Made by a program: the position numbers and the translations under genes. Below are positions 1 to 11,013 of a DNA stretch of 64,000 nt, one piece after another. The notes below the pieces were generated by a model. It had not been told where the DNA came from. It did not search any database and saw only the letters and a program-made list of their open reading frames with translations. Source of the DNA: Chrysoporthe austroafricana. Lineage: Eukaryota > Ascomycota > Sordariomycetes > Diaporthales > Cryphonectriaceae. The DNA lies in assembly GCA_001051155.2 (NCBI GenBank), contig JYIP02000011.1, positions 1,054,001 to 1,118,000 of the forward strand, given 5' to 3'. Within the stretch, counting starts at the first letter, position 1, and every line of letters begins with the position of its first letter.

Positions 1-423
1 AAACTACTTTTTTTTCCTCGGGCACCGCCGAGCTTGTTAAGTGCCCGCCCGCCCTTTCCATACCGCGATTCTAAAAAGAAATCGGCGCGCGCAAAATCAT
101 TAATGCGCCTGTTCCCTCCCCTCTTTTCTTACGCTCATGACTTGCCCATAATCCTTGCATACTTTAGGTTCTTACCAGCAGGATGTTGTTGCCGTGAACT
201 GCCAGTTATCCCTGCTTCTGTCCTCGTAGTAGTCTTTCGAAGTGTAAGGATATAATGGCCCTATACCTCCATCATCTTAGAGTAATTGTCTCTATATAGC
301 GACGAGATACATAGAAGCCTTTTAATTTCCCTCCAATGATCTGCGTCAGACTCAAGGCTGCTAGGAAGTTGCTCCATTGCTGCCTTTGCTGTCCCTGTGA
401 CCAGATGGACTTGCCGGCTGGCA

Positions 424-690
424 TCAATCGGAGACAGAAGCTCTGGACCATTGCCGGCGAGCACGAATGCGCTTTCCAAAAGCGTAGAACAAGTATGTGA
501 TAGGAATCAATGCCATCACAAAAGAAAACCGAGCAGACGATGTCTATTGGATACCGAGTTTGTTGATCGTGGCCCTGGCGAACAACATAAAACTCCCCAC
601 GAACACGCTCCGCAGAAATGTGTTCGCAGCAATCGCGCTCGCCGACATTGCCTGGAAAAATGTCTCCAGGGAACTGACAGTTTAGAAACC
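424..690 (-). pseudogene. C-terminal relic of an MFS multidrug (DHA1-type) transporter
   Basis: Reading the minus strand from about 690 to a stop at 424-426 gives the last two membrane segments of a fungal DHA1 drug:H+ antiporter. The tell-tale block is AMSASAIAANTFLRSVFVG, then MLFARATINKLGIQ, then a hydrophobic helix (FVMALIPITYLFYAFGKRIRA). In this family the position after KLGI-x is normally Trp; here it is TAG (544-546), consistent with TGG to TAG. No matching transporter sequence could be followed in frame above 690, so most of the gene is missing or scrambled. It is a dead fragment. The longer open frame overlapping it on the same strand is out of frame and is not the gene. Confidence 0.72.
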
Positions 691-1296
691 GATAATATAC
701 TATTATCATGCATGGGGCCATGTAGTTGGTAGAAGTTCGAAGAAGTCCTGGCCCCTGGATGAAGGATGCAATGCATTCCTCTGTACGAGCGCAAAGCTTT
801 GGAATAGGTCCCTCACAGGTGGAGTGCATGTGTATCCGCGGCATCGGCCTTCATACTTGATGCACCAATCATTCATCACATGATATTATTTATTTCAGCT
901 TTATCATTTGGGTACAGCCTTGTACTTGCAACATTACATTTTATTTCTCGACCCTGTACCAATGTTGTTTTGTACCTTACATGTTAGTTGATCGTGCTGT
1001 TTTTCTCAGCCCCCGATTACCATGTAGGTGATTCGGAAGCACTGTAATGCAGGCGCTATCAACACCTCACAGAGGTGAGGTAAATTCGGGACAAAGTGAT
1101 CAGGCTTCCATTCTGATGAATAGTGATATACAGCAAATAGCTGGGTATATATCTTACCATCTCCACAGTTTGAGGTTAGCTCAGTTTGGAGTCATTTTTT
1201 TCAACCGCAAGAAGTCCACACAGCTTCATCATCTCCAATTTCTATTATTGAAAACAGCTTCACACCATCATCCACCTGAAGAAAGCAATCGTCACA
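691..1296. other. Intergenic stretch, no gene seen
   Basis: It lies between the transporter relic and the GMC relic. A TATA-like run (gggtatatatc, about 1142-1152) sits roughly 150 bp upstream of the GMC start and could be its old promoter. Nothing else was recognised. Confidence 0.4.
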
Positions 1297-3054
1297 ATGC
1301 CTTCGGATAGTTTTGATGTTGTCATCGTTGGTGGTGGCACTGCTGGCCTCGTTCTAGCCAATCGCCTTTTCGTAGACCCAGACTTGCAAGTGGTTGCTCT
1401 CGAGAGCGCTGAAGACCGTTCGGCAGATCCAAACACCTTAACTCTGGGCGCATGGCCACCGCTGTCAAACACTCTAGTAGACTGGACTTTTCACACAGTA
1501 CCACAGCAAGAGCTTGGAGAAAAACAGATCACGATACCCCAAGGGCGTGACCTGGGGGGCTCCAGCACTATCAACAGCTTCCTTTTCACCCCCACGTTCA
1601 AGGCCAATGTGGAAGCGTTGAAGAAATTGGGCAACAAGGGCTGGGACTTCGCGGCGTTTAAAAATACCCCTGGAACAAACTATTACTCTGCATAAGCCTT
1701 CTAGTATTACTCAAGGCAATGGCCCATTCCAACTTTCACTTTCTTCGCCTGATAGCTTGTGGAAGAGAGCTTGGATCGATGGTCTTGAATCCGTCGGGTT
1801 TTCGAGATCTGGTCCACTTTCTAGCCACCTCTGGGCCGATTATTGCTTCGGAAAGAATTGACCTGGAAAAGAAGCAACGAAGTTATTCTGCCAATGCATA
1901 TATAGGTCCAGTTCGAAGCAGACCGAATTTGACAGTCCTGACTGAGACGACGGCAACCAAGATGCTGCTCGAAAAACCGTCGAGCACGCTATCGCCAAAG
2001 GTATTCAGTTCATCTCCAAAGATGGAATCACCCATTCCATCTTCGCTGCCAAAGAAGCTATTATTTCCGCAGGTGCTATCAACTTGCCCCGGCTTCTTGA
2101 ACTCCCGGGTATAAGTGGAGCAGATTTGCTTTCGACGCCTGGGGATCAATATCGTGGTCGACAATCCGCATGTCGGCGAGAACCTTCAGAACCACGCCAT
2201 TACAAAAGTGGTGTTCAAAGTGGGTGGAGAGATGTGGAGACGATCGATGCTTACTTCCGCCAGGAACCTGCGGCGATGCAGGACTACAGCGCGAAAGGGG
2301 CTGGTCCACTGAGCACTAGTAATATGATAACCATGGCCCAGCTTCAACTGACCGAGTTTCACACTGAAGACGGGCGGAAGGAGCTCGACCAATTGTTGAG
2401 CCTGAAGCCTGATCTGGATGCGCTTCGCTCTCCGCCAACAACAGCAGCCTTCGGGGCTGCATATGAAGATTTTGTGCGCTCTATCCTTATAAATTTCTTA
2501 GAAGCACTGGAAACTACATCATAGGTCCAGCTTATACACCCTTTGAAGCGTCCAGTCCGACTTATTGTGCTCCTGGCAAGTACATCTCGGTTGCAGTAGA
2601 GCTGTCTCACCCGCTCTCACGTGGCTCTGTGCATATCAACAGTTCTGCGCCAGAGAACGCTGCCAGCAATAAAGGAGTGAACATTGATCCCTGCTATCTA
2701 TCCCATCCACTGGATCTGGAGGTGCTTGCACGTTAGGTGCGCTTCACAGAGGACATAATCAGCCGCTCAGAACCACTAGCACGTTACTTCAAGCCGCATA
2801 CTCACCGATTTATGGACCTGGAGGAAACGAAAGATTATGTTCGCCGTATAGTAGATGGTGCTTATCACTATGCTGGTACATGTGCTATGATGCCACGTGC
2901 TATGGTCGACCATAGACTGCGCGTCTATGGTTGCTCTGACTTGCGCGTATGTGACGTAAGTATCCTGCCTATAGAGCTTACGGTAAACCCTCAAGTAGTT
3001 GTTTATGGAATTGCCGAGCTTGGAGCTAACTTCATTAGGGAGACGATACTGTGA
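1297..3054 (+). pseudogene. Broken GMC (glucose-methanol-choline) FAD oxidoreductase
   Basis: GMC enzymes are flavoproteins that oxidise alcohols or sugars. The N-terminus at 1297 has the FAD dinucleotide-binding loop (VVIVGGGTAGLVLANRL) and, further on, PQGRDLGGSSTIN. The C-terminus before 3054 has HYAGTCAMMP and NPQVVVYGIAELGANFI, the family's closing blocks. In between, the match jumps between frames: near 1665, 1850, 1985, 2110 and 2200. There is also an in-frame TAG at 2734-2736 (LAR*VRFTEDII, where CAG to TAG would restore Gln). The overall span fits a normal GMC protein of about 580 residues, so this is a full-length gene killed by small lesions. Introns could explain one break but not all of them. 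Confidence 0.85.
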
Positions 3055-3981
3055 GGTGCGGTTTCTGTTTCCTAGCGGGATCAACTGGTTCGTTGACAGC
3101 TAAGTGGGGAAGCTTGATGGTTTGAGCAGATATTTGAAGGAAGTTTCGAGACGTTAGTTGGGGATTGAGGCTATGATACAATTGTTAACACATACGGTAA
3201 TAACTTTTGAAGATCAAGTCAAGGGAAAGAATCGGAGGGGACGCACACGGCGAATGAACGGAGACGTCTCAATGGAGAAGGAATTGTTCTAGGGATTTAG
3301 AGAAGAGAGTCGAGTATGATGTGTTTCCTGAGTATTAACTCGCCCACTTCGATCTACGACAATCTGTATAGCATAGCGTAGTGCTTGTTATTTGAGAGGA
3401 TCGTCCATGGCTCTCCCCCTTCGAGTCTCGGTAGATAAGGAACTCGACAAATAAGCTCTACCAGGTTTGTAGAGGATTGGCCGACGAGTTCCGTTGAGGT
3501 ACAGCTAAATGACAACCCACTGACTGGGGGCCCGGGGGGGGGCCACGGGATCTAGATCATCACAGTGTTGCGATATTTGATGAGAAATTACGCAACCACC
3601 GTGGCCGACCCTTAATAAACAGAGCTCCAGATTATCACAGCGCTGCGAGAATGTTGGATTGAGGGATCTATCTGGTTGGCACCGGGCCCGCATTCTGTTT
3701 AGCCGGCATTGCGTTGCGTGCTCGGAAGCTGCGACGACTTCCGTTCAGCTGAGAGAGACCCGGGGGGTACTTAAAAATGACTCTAACCCTGTTGTTGGCG
3801 GTGTTCTAAGCTTCTCCCCTGGGAAGTCTTGCACGCTGTACTCTGGCAGTGGCAGTGGCATTCTGCTGGCGGCGTTATATTATGAATATCCTTGCAGAAA
3901 CCTTTTGTGGGGCCCGATTTCTTCGGCGGTACGTCAAGTGAGCAGCCGCTTATTGTTCTTGCCACCACTGCAACCACCATC
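3055..3981. other. Intergenic region upstream of the MFS sugar transporter
   Basis: No coding sequence was recognised. It holds a 12/13 copy of the shared 13-base motif (3481-3493) and a CGGAAG...CTTCCG inverted pair (3723-3728 / 3738-3743), both plausible Zn2Cys6-type sites for the transporter that starts at 3982. Confidence 0.4.
3481..3493 (-). promoter_or_regulatory. Near-copy (12/13) of the shared CGGATCTCGTCGG motif
   Basis: The plus strand reads CCGACGAGTTCCG, which differs by one base from CCGACGAGATCCG, the reverse complement of the motif found at 9239, 43921 and 44264. It lies about 490 bp upstream of the transporter start at 3982. Confidence 0.5.
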
Positions 3982-6000
3982 ATGTCCTTCAAGTTCAAGC
4001 CATGGCGTCAGATGACGCCCTCACTTATATTCAGTTGCCTCGTCTTCCTACAGGGTTCCCTTCTGTTCGGCATGTGAGTTGCAACATGAAATCAAAACCC
4101 CAATACTGGTAGTGGGCGAGTCAAGCTGATCGCACACCTCTGCAACCAACAGAGACACAGGCTCCTTTGGTTCTATACAGGCTCTACCGGCCTTCCTGCG
4201 GCACTTCGGCGTTGAGAATGCTACTGGTACCTACAAGCTGCCAGCCTCTCGCACATCTCTAATGAACTCGCTGCCGTGGATTGGCAAGATCATTGGCTGC
4301 TTTGCTTCAGAGACTTCGATTGAACGCCTGGGCTACAAGAAAACCATGTACATAGCGGGATCCATTCAGTTCGTTGCCATCATTAGTATGAATCTACCTC
4401 TCTCGCTACCCCATTCAGGCAGCTTCCGCCCTCCTCCTCCCACTCCGCAAATCTAAAGTGAGAAATTCGAAGCCGCTAACGTGCTGTATTAAATAACGAT
4501 AGTCGAGTTGACGGCAAAAGAATGGCCTCAGTTTACGGTCGGTCGCATTATCGCCTACTCTGCGGTCGGCCTAGTCGAAAATGCCGTGCCCTCGTACACT
4601 GCAGAGGTGGCCCCGGCGGCCATCCGAGGCGTTCTGTCCGGCTCTATCATGGTTATCACAGGCCTGGGGAACCTCTGGGGTGCCGCTATGTCTCGCGCAT
4701 ACGTTACGACCACGGATCAGAAAGGATGGATGATCCCGACGAGCGTGCAGCTCATCCCGGCTGCCCTGTTGCTCTCGCTCGTGCCCTTTACCCCGGAATC
4801 TCCGCGATGGCTCGTCCTCAAGGGGCGCAGAGAAGAAGCCAAGACAGCCCTTGACAGAGTCAGGCCCCTCCATGACGTCCAGAATGGGGCTACCCTTGCG
4901 GAGATCGACGCGCTGGAGCGGCTTTTCGAAGAGTCACACACTCAGGATCAAGGCACTTGGCTAGAGCTCTTCCGCGGCAATTACCTCCGACGAACTTGGG
5001 TCGGTTCTTTCTTCAACCTTGAACGCCCTAGATCATGCTCCTCTTCATCCCTTCACGCTTTTTGTGGCGAGCGAGGGACCGAGAAGCTCACCCGCTAACA
5101 TAAGCCACAGATCTGCACAACGCTCTTCGTCCTGGAGCAGACAAACGGTAACCAGTTCGTGCAGTCCTATGCTGCTACGTTCTACGTTGACCGGGGAGAA
5201 GGGTCCATGTCTTTCACGTATAGCATCATTGGCCAGGTTGTCAGTGTAATCGGAGGCGCCATCTCCTTGTTGCTCCTTGACATCACCGGTAGGCGCCCTC
5301 TTATGATTGGTGGGAGTATTGGTTGTACCTGTCTGCTTTACATTGCTGCTGGCCTCGGGACCGCCGAGTCGCTGACCACCAGCGGAGCGAACATGGTTCT
5401 CGTCTGCTTCATGACGCTTCCTGCATTTACCCGTGCGTCGGCCTCCATCAATGCCTTCTTAACAGGAGCTGAGATTGGAGGTTTGCGCATGAGGAAGAAG
5501 ATCATGGTAAGCTTCTTCAGATTGGCCACAGAAGACCCTCATTACCCGCCGCCACTGACCACCGCATAGGCGTTTGGAACCGCATGCGACGTAGCAGCGG
5601 CGTTTCTCGTGACCTTTGTTACTCCGTACCTGCTCCCAAGCATGGGTGTCAACATCGGCTGGATTTTTGGCTCTGTCGCTGCCTTCGCTGTCGTCTGGTC
5701 GTACTTTTTCTTCCCTGAGCTCAAGGTAAGGTTCCCCACTCTCGTGACAGGGGAATGGGAGGGCAGACGGCATCTCCTGCTTGCTGTCCTGGTTGGAGCG
5801 TCTTCACGCGATGCTGACGCGCGCACACTGAGCTATAGGGCCGATCTCTGGAAGAAGTGGACGAGCTGTTCGAAGCTCAACTCTCTGCCCGCCAGTTCTC
5901 CAAGTACGAGACGCACGGCACTGGCCGTCTCCTCTCAGAAATTGAGAATAAAGGAGCTGCCAACGAGAAAGCTCAAGCGGAGACTGTTGAGCATGTCTAA
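3982..6000 (+). CDS. MFS sugar transporter, six exons, apparently intact
   Basis: A twelve-helix major facilitator of the fungal sugar porter family, expected in the plasma membrane as a sugar:H+ symporter. Exons: 3982-4073, 4153-4385, 4503-4999, 5111-5506, 5570-5725 and 5839-6000. All introns are GT..AG and phases agree throughout. Recognisable blocks are FGSIQALPAFLRHFG, the loop after helix 4 (VGRIIAYSAVGLVENAVPSY), PESPRWLVLKGRREEA before the central loop, LLLLDITGRRPLMIGG, and PELKGRSLEEVDELF at the end of helix 12, a classic sugar-porter signature. The start is the first ATG ahead of the N-terminal cytoplasmic segment. It converges on the regulator gene (298 bp between stops). Substrate is unknown; proximity to a sulfatase and a specific regulator suggests uptake of a product of sulfated-glycan breakdown. 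Confidence 0.9.
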
Positions 6001-6298
6001 TACCAGGTTAGGTTATTTACATAATCTTATGATTAGTAGTGTGCGAGTCAAGTGGTGGCGTAAAGGCGATGGGACTTACTGGGTCTTCAGCCTCAATGGA
6101 AATTGATGAATAGCTGTTGTGTGTTAGAAGGATAGGATAAGGGGTCCCTTTGTTGTCCCCTATTATGCATAGTCTGTTCTTCATCCAAGCCAGGACTGCA
6201 TGTCCGAAGGTCACTTTAGAAGCGGATCTTTCTAGCATTGTGGAAAGAACTCTCCATTCTGATAGATAAAAAAGCAGTGCTCTCTACCGACACACCAG

Positions 6299-8942
6299 CT
6301 AGCCCTCCTGGTCTTGTAAAACATGATTCGTTAGAAACCAGTCTAGCTCACCATCCATATCGTACTGCGAAGCTTCGATCGAGTAATCTGGACCTAGGTT
6401 GAGCAGAGAGTGGGCGACATGTATTGCTCGAGGCTCCTCCCACCCATCCTCGTGAAGACTGCCAAGGTTCGTATGGCGGCTGAATGCGCTAGCATCTAGG
6501 TTGTGCTGTACCTGTTCATGTCGTTGGTCGGGGAACGCAGGGCTATCTGCGAATGAGGTGAAGTGTTCCACTCGAGCCCCTGTCGCAGACCTGTCCACAA
6601 TTTCCACCGACGGCTCGGCTTCAAGGCTTCGACTGGAGTCTTGATGACTCTGGCTCCTAGGAATGTCGTTCAGGGACGGGACGAAAGAAAATGGTGGCTG
6701 GCCCTCTGAAGCCTCTATCTCGCTACTGGCGGCAATGCCCATGGACAAGACATGGTATCTGCTGAGGATATTCTCCCTCTGGATCTCACTTGTTATGGGT
6801 GCTTCTTCTCCCAGGATCGGGCTAGATGCCGTGCCCCGGGCGTTTGCCTCGATCATGTTCTTGATGTCCTTCTGGACGACGGCGGCGATAGGAGCGACTA
6901 GTGCGAGGTCAGAGAGGACCGAGACGTTGCTCTCACACAACTTATCCACCATTCTATCGTCCAGAGAGACTGCGGTTTGGAGTACAGGGTCTACCAGACC
7001 GGAATAGAGCCGATATCTTCTTGCAATCAGCAGGGTCTTTGTGCTCTGGTAGATGCTGACGCAGCTTGCCGGACCCAGCGGCAAGAAATCGCCTGGAAAC
7101 CTCAAGGAACCCATGCTCTTCATATCAAGCAGGCGCTGCCAGGTGGACGCCATCTTCTGGGCAAAAGACACGGCCAGACGCTGCCACTGTACCACGAATC
7201 CAGCCGGTGCACTCGCCAGGAAATAGTCCGACGCGCTCTCCCTCAACCTGCCGGGAAGACATATCCTGAAGAGGTTGCAGAAGCTTTGGAAGAACTCGGT
7301 ATGTAGTGACATGTAAGCAGTAAACTCTGAAGTCTGCGAGTGAGAAAAGATGTTGCGGTCCGACAGAACAAGATGCGGCGGGAGGCTTGTGAAGCATGCC
7401 TGCAGCTTTTCTCTCAGGCTAAGCAGTGGGGCGATGATCTTCTGTACGTCCGCCGAGGAAGCAGGTGTCTTTATAGGTATGACAGCTTTTGTCCCTCTTT
7501 TGTCATGACTACATTAGTTAAGTCTTCTTTTGCCTCTAGAGTATGAGACCGGCATGAAGAGACATGGGAGGTGGGGGCGCTTACTGAAGTATCTGGTACC
7601 GTAGGTTCTGTAAGACCACCATATAGCCATTAAGACCTAAGCCGTTACGGGATAACTTATCAATATCATCCTGCAAGGCGCCAATGCAGTGATCATGCCC
7701 GTGTGCAAAATCGTATTCACTGAGAGGTAAGGGGATGTGAATCCATGCTTCGGGCATGGCAGCAAACTCCTCCACGCCGCCAGAGTGAATCTTATCCTGG
7801 ACGAAGAGACTCCACACAAGCCTCCTGGCACACTCACGCGATATCAAGCCGGATCCCTGGGCTCTGAGACAATTCTCTTTGTTCAGCTGGATACCGAGCG
7901 CTAGCCTCGTGGCCATGCCTAGCATAAGCCATACCCGTCCGAACTGTCTGTAGGAAAAGTGCTGGAACACGGACAGGATCATGATCTGGACGTTGCGCAG
8001 ATCCAGGTTGTTCAAGTTCGAGAACAAGTAGGCATCGACTTCTTGTGCCCACTGGACAGAAAGTTGTCTGCTCTCCCTGGCGCGCGAGATATACATGGAG
8101 ACTGTAGCACACAGGGCTATGCACAGGATTCGAGGAATTCTGTCGTTGTGCAGGTCTTCCAGCAGGGACGGTCTGTGGAAGATGTCATAGCCGGGAATAT
8201 GGTAGACGTAGACAAAGTACGCATCTATGTGCCGAGCCAACACATCTCTGCCTAGGAAACGCTGCTGCACGACGATCTCGGCCGCAAGGGCCGCGCCTGA
8301 TCCTGCAGGTAACACGGACGAGGCGGACGAAGGGCGGTCGTCCGGTCGGGCCGCCGTTGAGGGCTGTGCTCTGTGAATGGCACTGTTACGATAGACACAG
8401 CGCAACCCGCGCTGGCTGCAGCGATGACACTGTGGGCGCCGTCCGGAACACTTGGCCTTGCGAGCTTTACACTCGTGACAAGCCATCACAGTACGACGCC
8501 TGATGGTGCCAGCCTCGGTCCGACATTCTGTCGGGCTGACGAGCTGGAGACCGTCAACTGAGAGGCCCGTCTTCTCTGTGGCTAGGTGTAAGCAGGGACG
8601 AATGCCATCTTCTACCCAGGACCACCTCTGGGCGATCTGATACTAGAGAAGCCCAGCGTGACTTGCCTGTATTTCCGCCCGACAGCCCCGGAAACGTGCA
8701 GTTCAATCCTAGTCGTCGACAGTTGTGGCAAGGCGCAGGCTCGCCACTGCATTTTACCTATTACGTCGAGATAAGCAAACTGGCGGCAGACGCGTTGATG
8801 ATTGCATCGCTGTGCTCTTGCTTACCTTGCGTAACCTGCAGGTCGAGCAGCGGGTTCTGGACGGGGGGGCAGCGCCCAAAAAGAGGGCGGCGGCATCCGC
8901 GAGGTCTCTCAGAGACGCATCCGAAGGGGTACCCGGCATCAT
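6299..8942 (-). CDS. Transcription factor with two tandem Zn2Cys6 clusters and a fungal_trans domain
   Basis: The model has four exons on the minus strand: 8942-8826, 8757-8616, 8527-7585 and 7508-6299 (803 codons, all phases closing). Cluster 1 spans the first intron: RTRCSTCRLRK in exon 1 joins VKCSGEPAPCHNC in exon 2, giving six cysteines. Cluster 2 opens exon 3 (MACHECKARKAKC, then RRPQCHRCSQRGLRC), also complete. A fungal-specific regulatory domain follows (HIDAYFVYVYHIPGYDIFHRP to FGRVWLMLGMATRLALGIQ). Exon 4 is the low-conservation C-terminal half. The second intron could use another donor or acceptor, and an in-frame ATG at 9059 is an alternative start. A start at 8486 would drop cluster 1. 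It is divergent from sulfatase 1 and is most simply its pathway regulator. Confidence 0.87.
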
Positions 8943-9483
8943 CTCGGCTCGTGCTTTGGACTCTGCCGACTTCTTCCCGGCGGCGTCTGCCCTCTGTCCC
9001 CAATGGAATGCGGATGTGGAGATGAGAAGCGAGATCCGCTTGAGGAAGCGGGATGGCAACCCAAATAACGAAAACCCGGGGGCGGCAACCAGTGAGCTGT
9101 GGGGAATAGTGGTCTGGGGGACACGGGGGGAAGGGCCAGTCCGGGGAAGAGAGGTGCCTGGGGAACAGGTCGTCCCATATTCTCAGTGGGGCGAGAGTAT
9201 GTGCTTGCGTTGTCGCTGGTGGGTCCCGGATGCGACTCCGGATCTCGTCGGCGGTCTGCCGAGCCGGGACGGGGCCCTTCTCTTTTTCTTTTGTTGGAAG
9301 TTGTATTACTTCACCATCAATCGATCTTCATATCCTGCCAAGCTCTGGTGACTTCAACCTAAGTGGTACTTGCGCCGCATTCGCCTCTTGTATTTGTTCC
9401 TCTCACCACAGCCTCACATAAAAGACGCATTCTTTTCCTCTTCAATCCCCTCATCCTCTTTTGCGTATAAAGATAGCAGAGCA
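8943..9483. promoter_or_regulatory. Divergent promoter between the regulator and sulfatase 1
   Basis: These 541 bp separate two start codons that point away from each other. The region is rich in CGG/CCG triplets: CGG-N8-CCG at 9227-9240, overlapping the 13-base motif at 9239-9251, and CGG-N4-CCG just after it. A half copy (CGAGATCCG, 9030-9038) lies nearer the regulator. A TATA-like gcgtataaag lies about 20 bp before the sulfatase ATG, rather close for a TATA box. GTGGGG runs resemble CreA-type sites. Confidence 0.55.
9239..9251 (+). promoter_or_regulatory. Shared motif CGGATCTCGTCGG (exact copy)
   Basis: A CGG direct repeat spaced by seven bases, 233 bp before the sulfatase ATG and 297 bp from the regulator ATG. 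Exact copies also lie at 43921 and 44264, and a 12/13 copy at 3481. Direct CGG repeats are known targets of Zn2Cys6 proteins; binding by the adjacent regulator is inferred. Confidence 0.6.
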
Positions 9484-11013
9484 ATGGCTGGCCATAAAAA
9501 CATCCTTCTCATGATTGCGGATGACCTCGGCCGTGAGATGATGAGCTGCTACGGCTACCCGGGCATTCAGACGCCGCACCTCGACACCCTCGCAGCCACG
9601 GGCACCCGGTTCGACCTTGCTTTTGCCTCCACCGCCTCCTGTAGCGGCAGTCGGACCACCCTCTATACCGGTCTACATACTCATAACAATGGTAGCTACG
9701 GCCTGACTCACGATCGAAACGGTTTCCAGACCCACACAGACATCGAGACCGCCCCGCATATTTTCAACGAGATAGGCTACAAGACTGGCATCCTGGGCAA
9801 GGTGCACGTCGGGCCGGACAGCCAGTACCCCTGGCAGGTCCGTGAGGAGAATGATACGCGCGATGTGGCCTATATTGCCGACAGGGCGAGAGCCTTCATG
9901 GGGACGACGTGTGAGGAGAACAAGCCCTTCTTCCTGACTATCGGCTTTGTGGACCCGCACCGCGATCTTGGGCACCGCGGCGGCTTCGGAAATGTCGACG
10001 GCAACTACGATCCCCGCCTACAAGACCGTATATACCAGCCAAAGGACATCGTCATCCCAAGCTGGGCCAACGATCTGCCCGAGGTCCGACAGGAGCTATC
10101 TGAGTACTATCGCGCCATCCACCGCATGGATCAAGGCATTGGCCTCATCCTCGAGGCGCTCGACGAGCTGTGCCTCCGGAACAACACCCTGGTGATCTTC
10201 TTGAGCGACAACGGCCCCCCTTTCATCAATTCCAAGACAACCTTGTACGATGCAGGGGTTCACCTGCCTCTCCTCGTTCGCATGCCGGGCCAGACCGCCG
10301 GCGTGGTCAACTCACACATGGTCAGCTGGCTAGATGTGCTGCCGTCCCTGCTTGACTGGGTGGGCCACGCTGGCAGGCAGCCTGGCGGAGGCTTCTGGGC
10401 CCCGCGGCGGGGTCGGTCATTTCTCTCAATCATCGATAACGGCGCCACAGACGTCGACGCCGCCTGGTCCTGTGTCTTCGGCTCGCATACCTTTCACGAG
10501 GTGACAAACTACTGGCCGACACGTTACATGCGCGACCGTCGCTACAAATACCACCGTAACGTGTGCTGGCGCCTCGAGTTTCCTTTTGCTATGGACTTGT
10601 ATGCCTCGCTCTCTTTTGAGGGCATGCGCAACAGCGGCGATCAGGCCACAGGAAAGCCAGCCATGGTCGGCCAGCGCACCCTCAGGGACTATATCTTTCG
10701 GCCCCCCGAGGAGCTTTACGACCTTGAAGTAGACCCGGCCGAGGCGCACAACCTTGCGGGTGACCCCTCCTACCAGCAGAGGCTGCGGGAGATGCGCGCC
10801 GCCCTCGAGCAGTGGCAGAATGACACGCGGGACTTGTGGCTATGGAGGGATGGGACAAGTGTCTGGCGTTATCGATCCTTCAGCTATGAGCGGGAGGGGC
10901 TCAGAATACCCGATCGTTTCGACTTTGATGTGGACAATCCAGGCAACCAGGATCCTGCAATCCAGGTTGTCGAACTCGACGCCAAAAAGGTGTTTATCAC
11001 TCCTGTTGAGTAG
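9484..11013 (+). CDS. Sulfatase 1, similar to N-sulfoglucosamine sulfohydrolase (SGSH-like)
   Basis: A 509-residue single-exon alkaline-phosphatase-fold sulfatase. Metal ligands appear as IADDLG (residues 11-16) and LSDNG (240-244). The formylglycine box is at Cys53 (STASCSGSRTTLYTG), with GKVHVGPDSQYPW (105-117) and DPHRD (157-161). The GK-HVGP-YP pattern, followed by a late FGSHTFHEV..YWPTRYMR block, is typical of the SGSH branch rather than of arylsulfatases or choline sulfatases. The box reads C-S-G-S-R, with Gly where sulfatases normally have Pro. No signal peptide is seen from the ATG at 9484 (MAGHKNILLMIADD), so the enzyme is probably intracellular and would act on imported sulfated sugars. 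It is divergent from the regulator. A close paralogue lies at 47235. The true substrate is unknown. Confidence 0.92.
   Translation: MAGHKNILLMIADDLGREMMSCYGYPGIQTPHLDTLAATGTRFDLAFASTASCSGSRTTLYTGLHTHNNGSYGLTHDRNGFQTHTDIETAPHIFNEIGYKTGILGKVHVGPDSQYPWQVREENDTRDVAYIADRARAFMGTTCEENKPFFLTIGFVDPHRDLGHRGGFGNVDGNYDPRLQDRIYQPKDIVIPSWANDLPEVRQELSEYYRAIHRMDQGIGLILEALDELCLRNNTLVIFLSDNGPPFINSKTTLYDAGVHLPLLVRMPGQTAGVVNSHMVSWLDVLPSLLDWVGHAGRQPGGGFWAPRRGRSFLSIIDNGATDVDAAWSCVFGSHTFHEVTNYWPTRYMRDRRYKYHRNVCWRLEFPFAMDLYASLSFEGMRNSGDQATGKPAMVGQRTLRDYIFRPPEELYDLEVDPAEAHNLAGDPSYQQRLREMRAALEQWQNDTRDLWLWRDGTSVWRYRSFSYEREGLRIPDRFDFDVDNPGNQDPAIQVVELDAKKVFITPVE

Noticed and set aside
272..844. 190-codon open frame on the minus strand
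   Set aside because: It is out of frame with the transporter relic at 424-690, whose residues match a real family; the long frame has no recognisable domain.
8725..9351. 208-codon plus-strand open frame
   Set aside because: It lies opposite the first exons of the regulator and its promoter; composition is low-complexity and it shows no domain.
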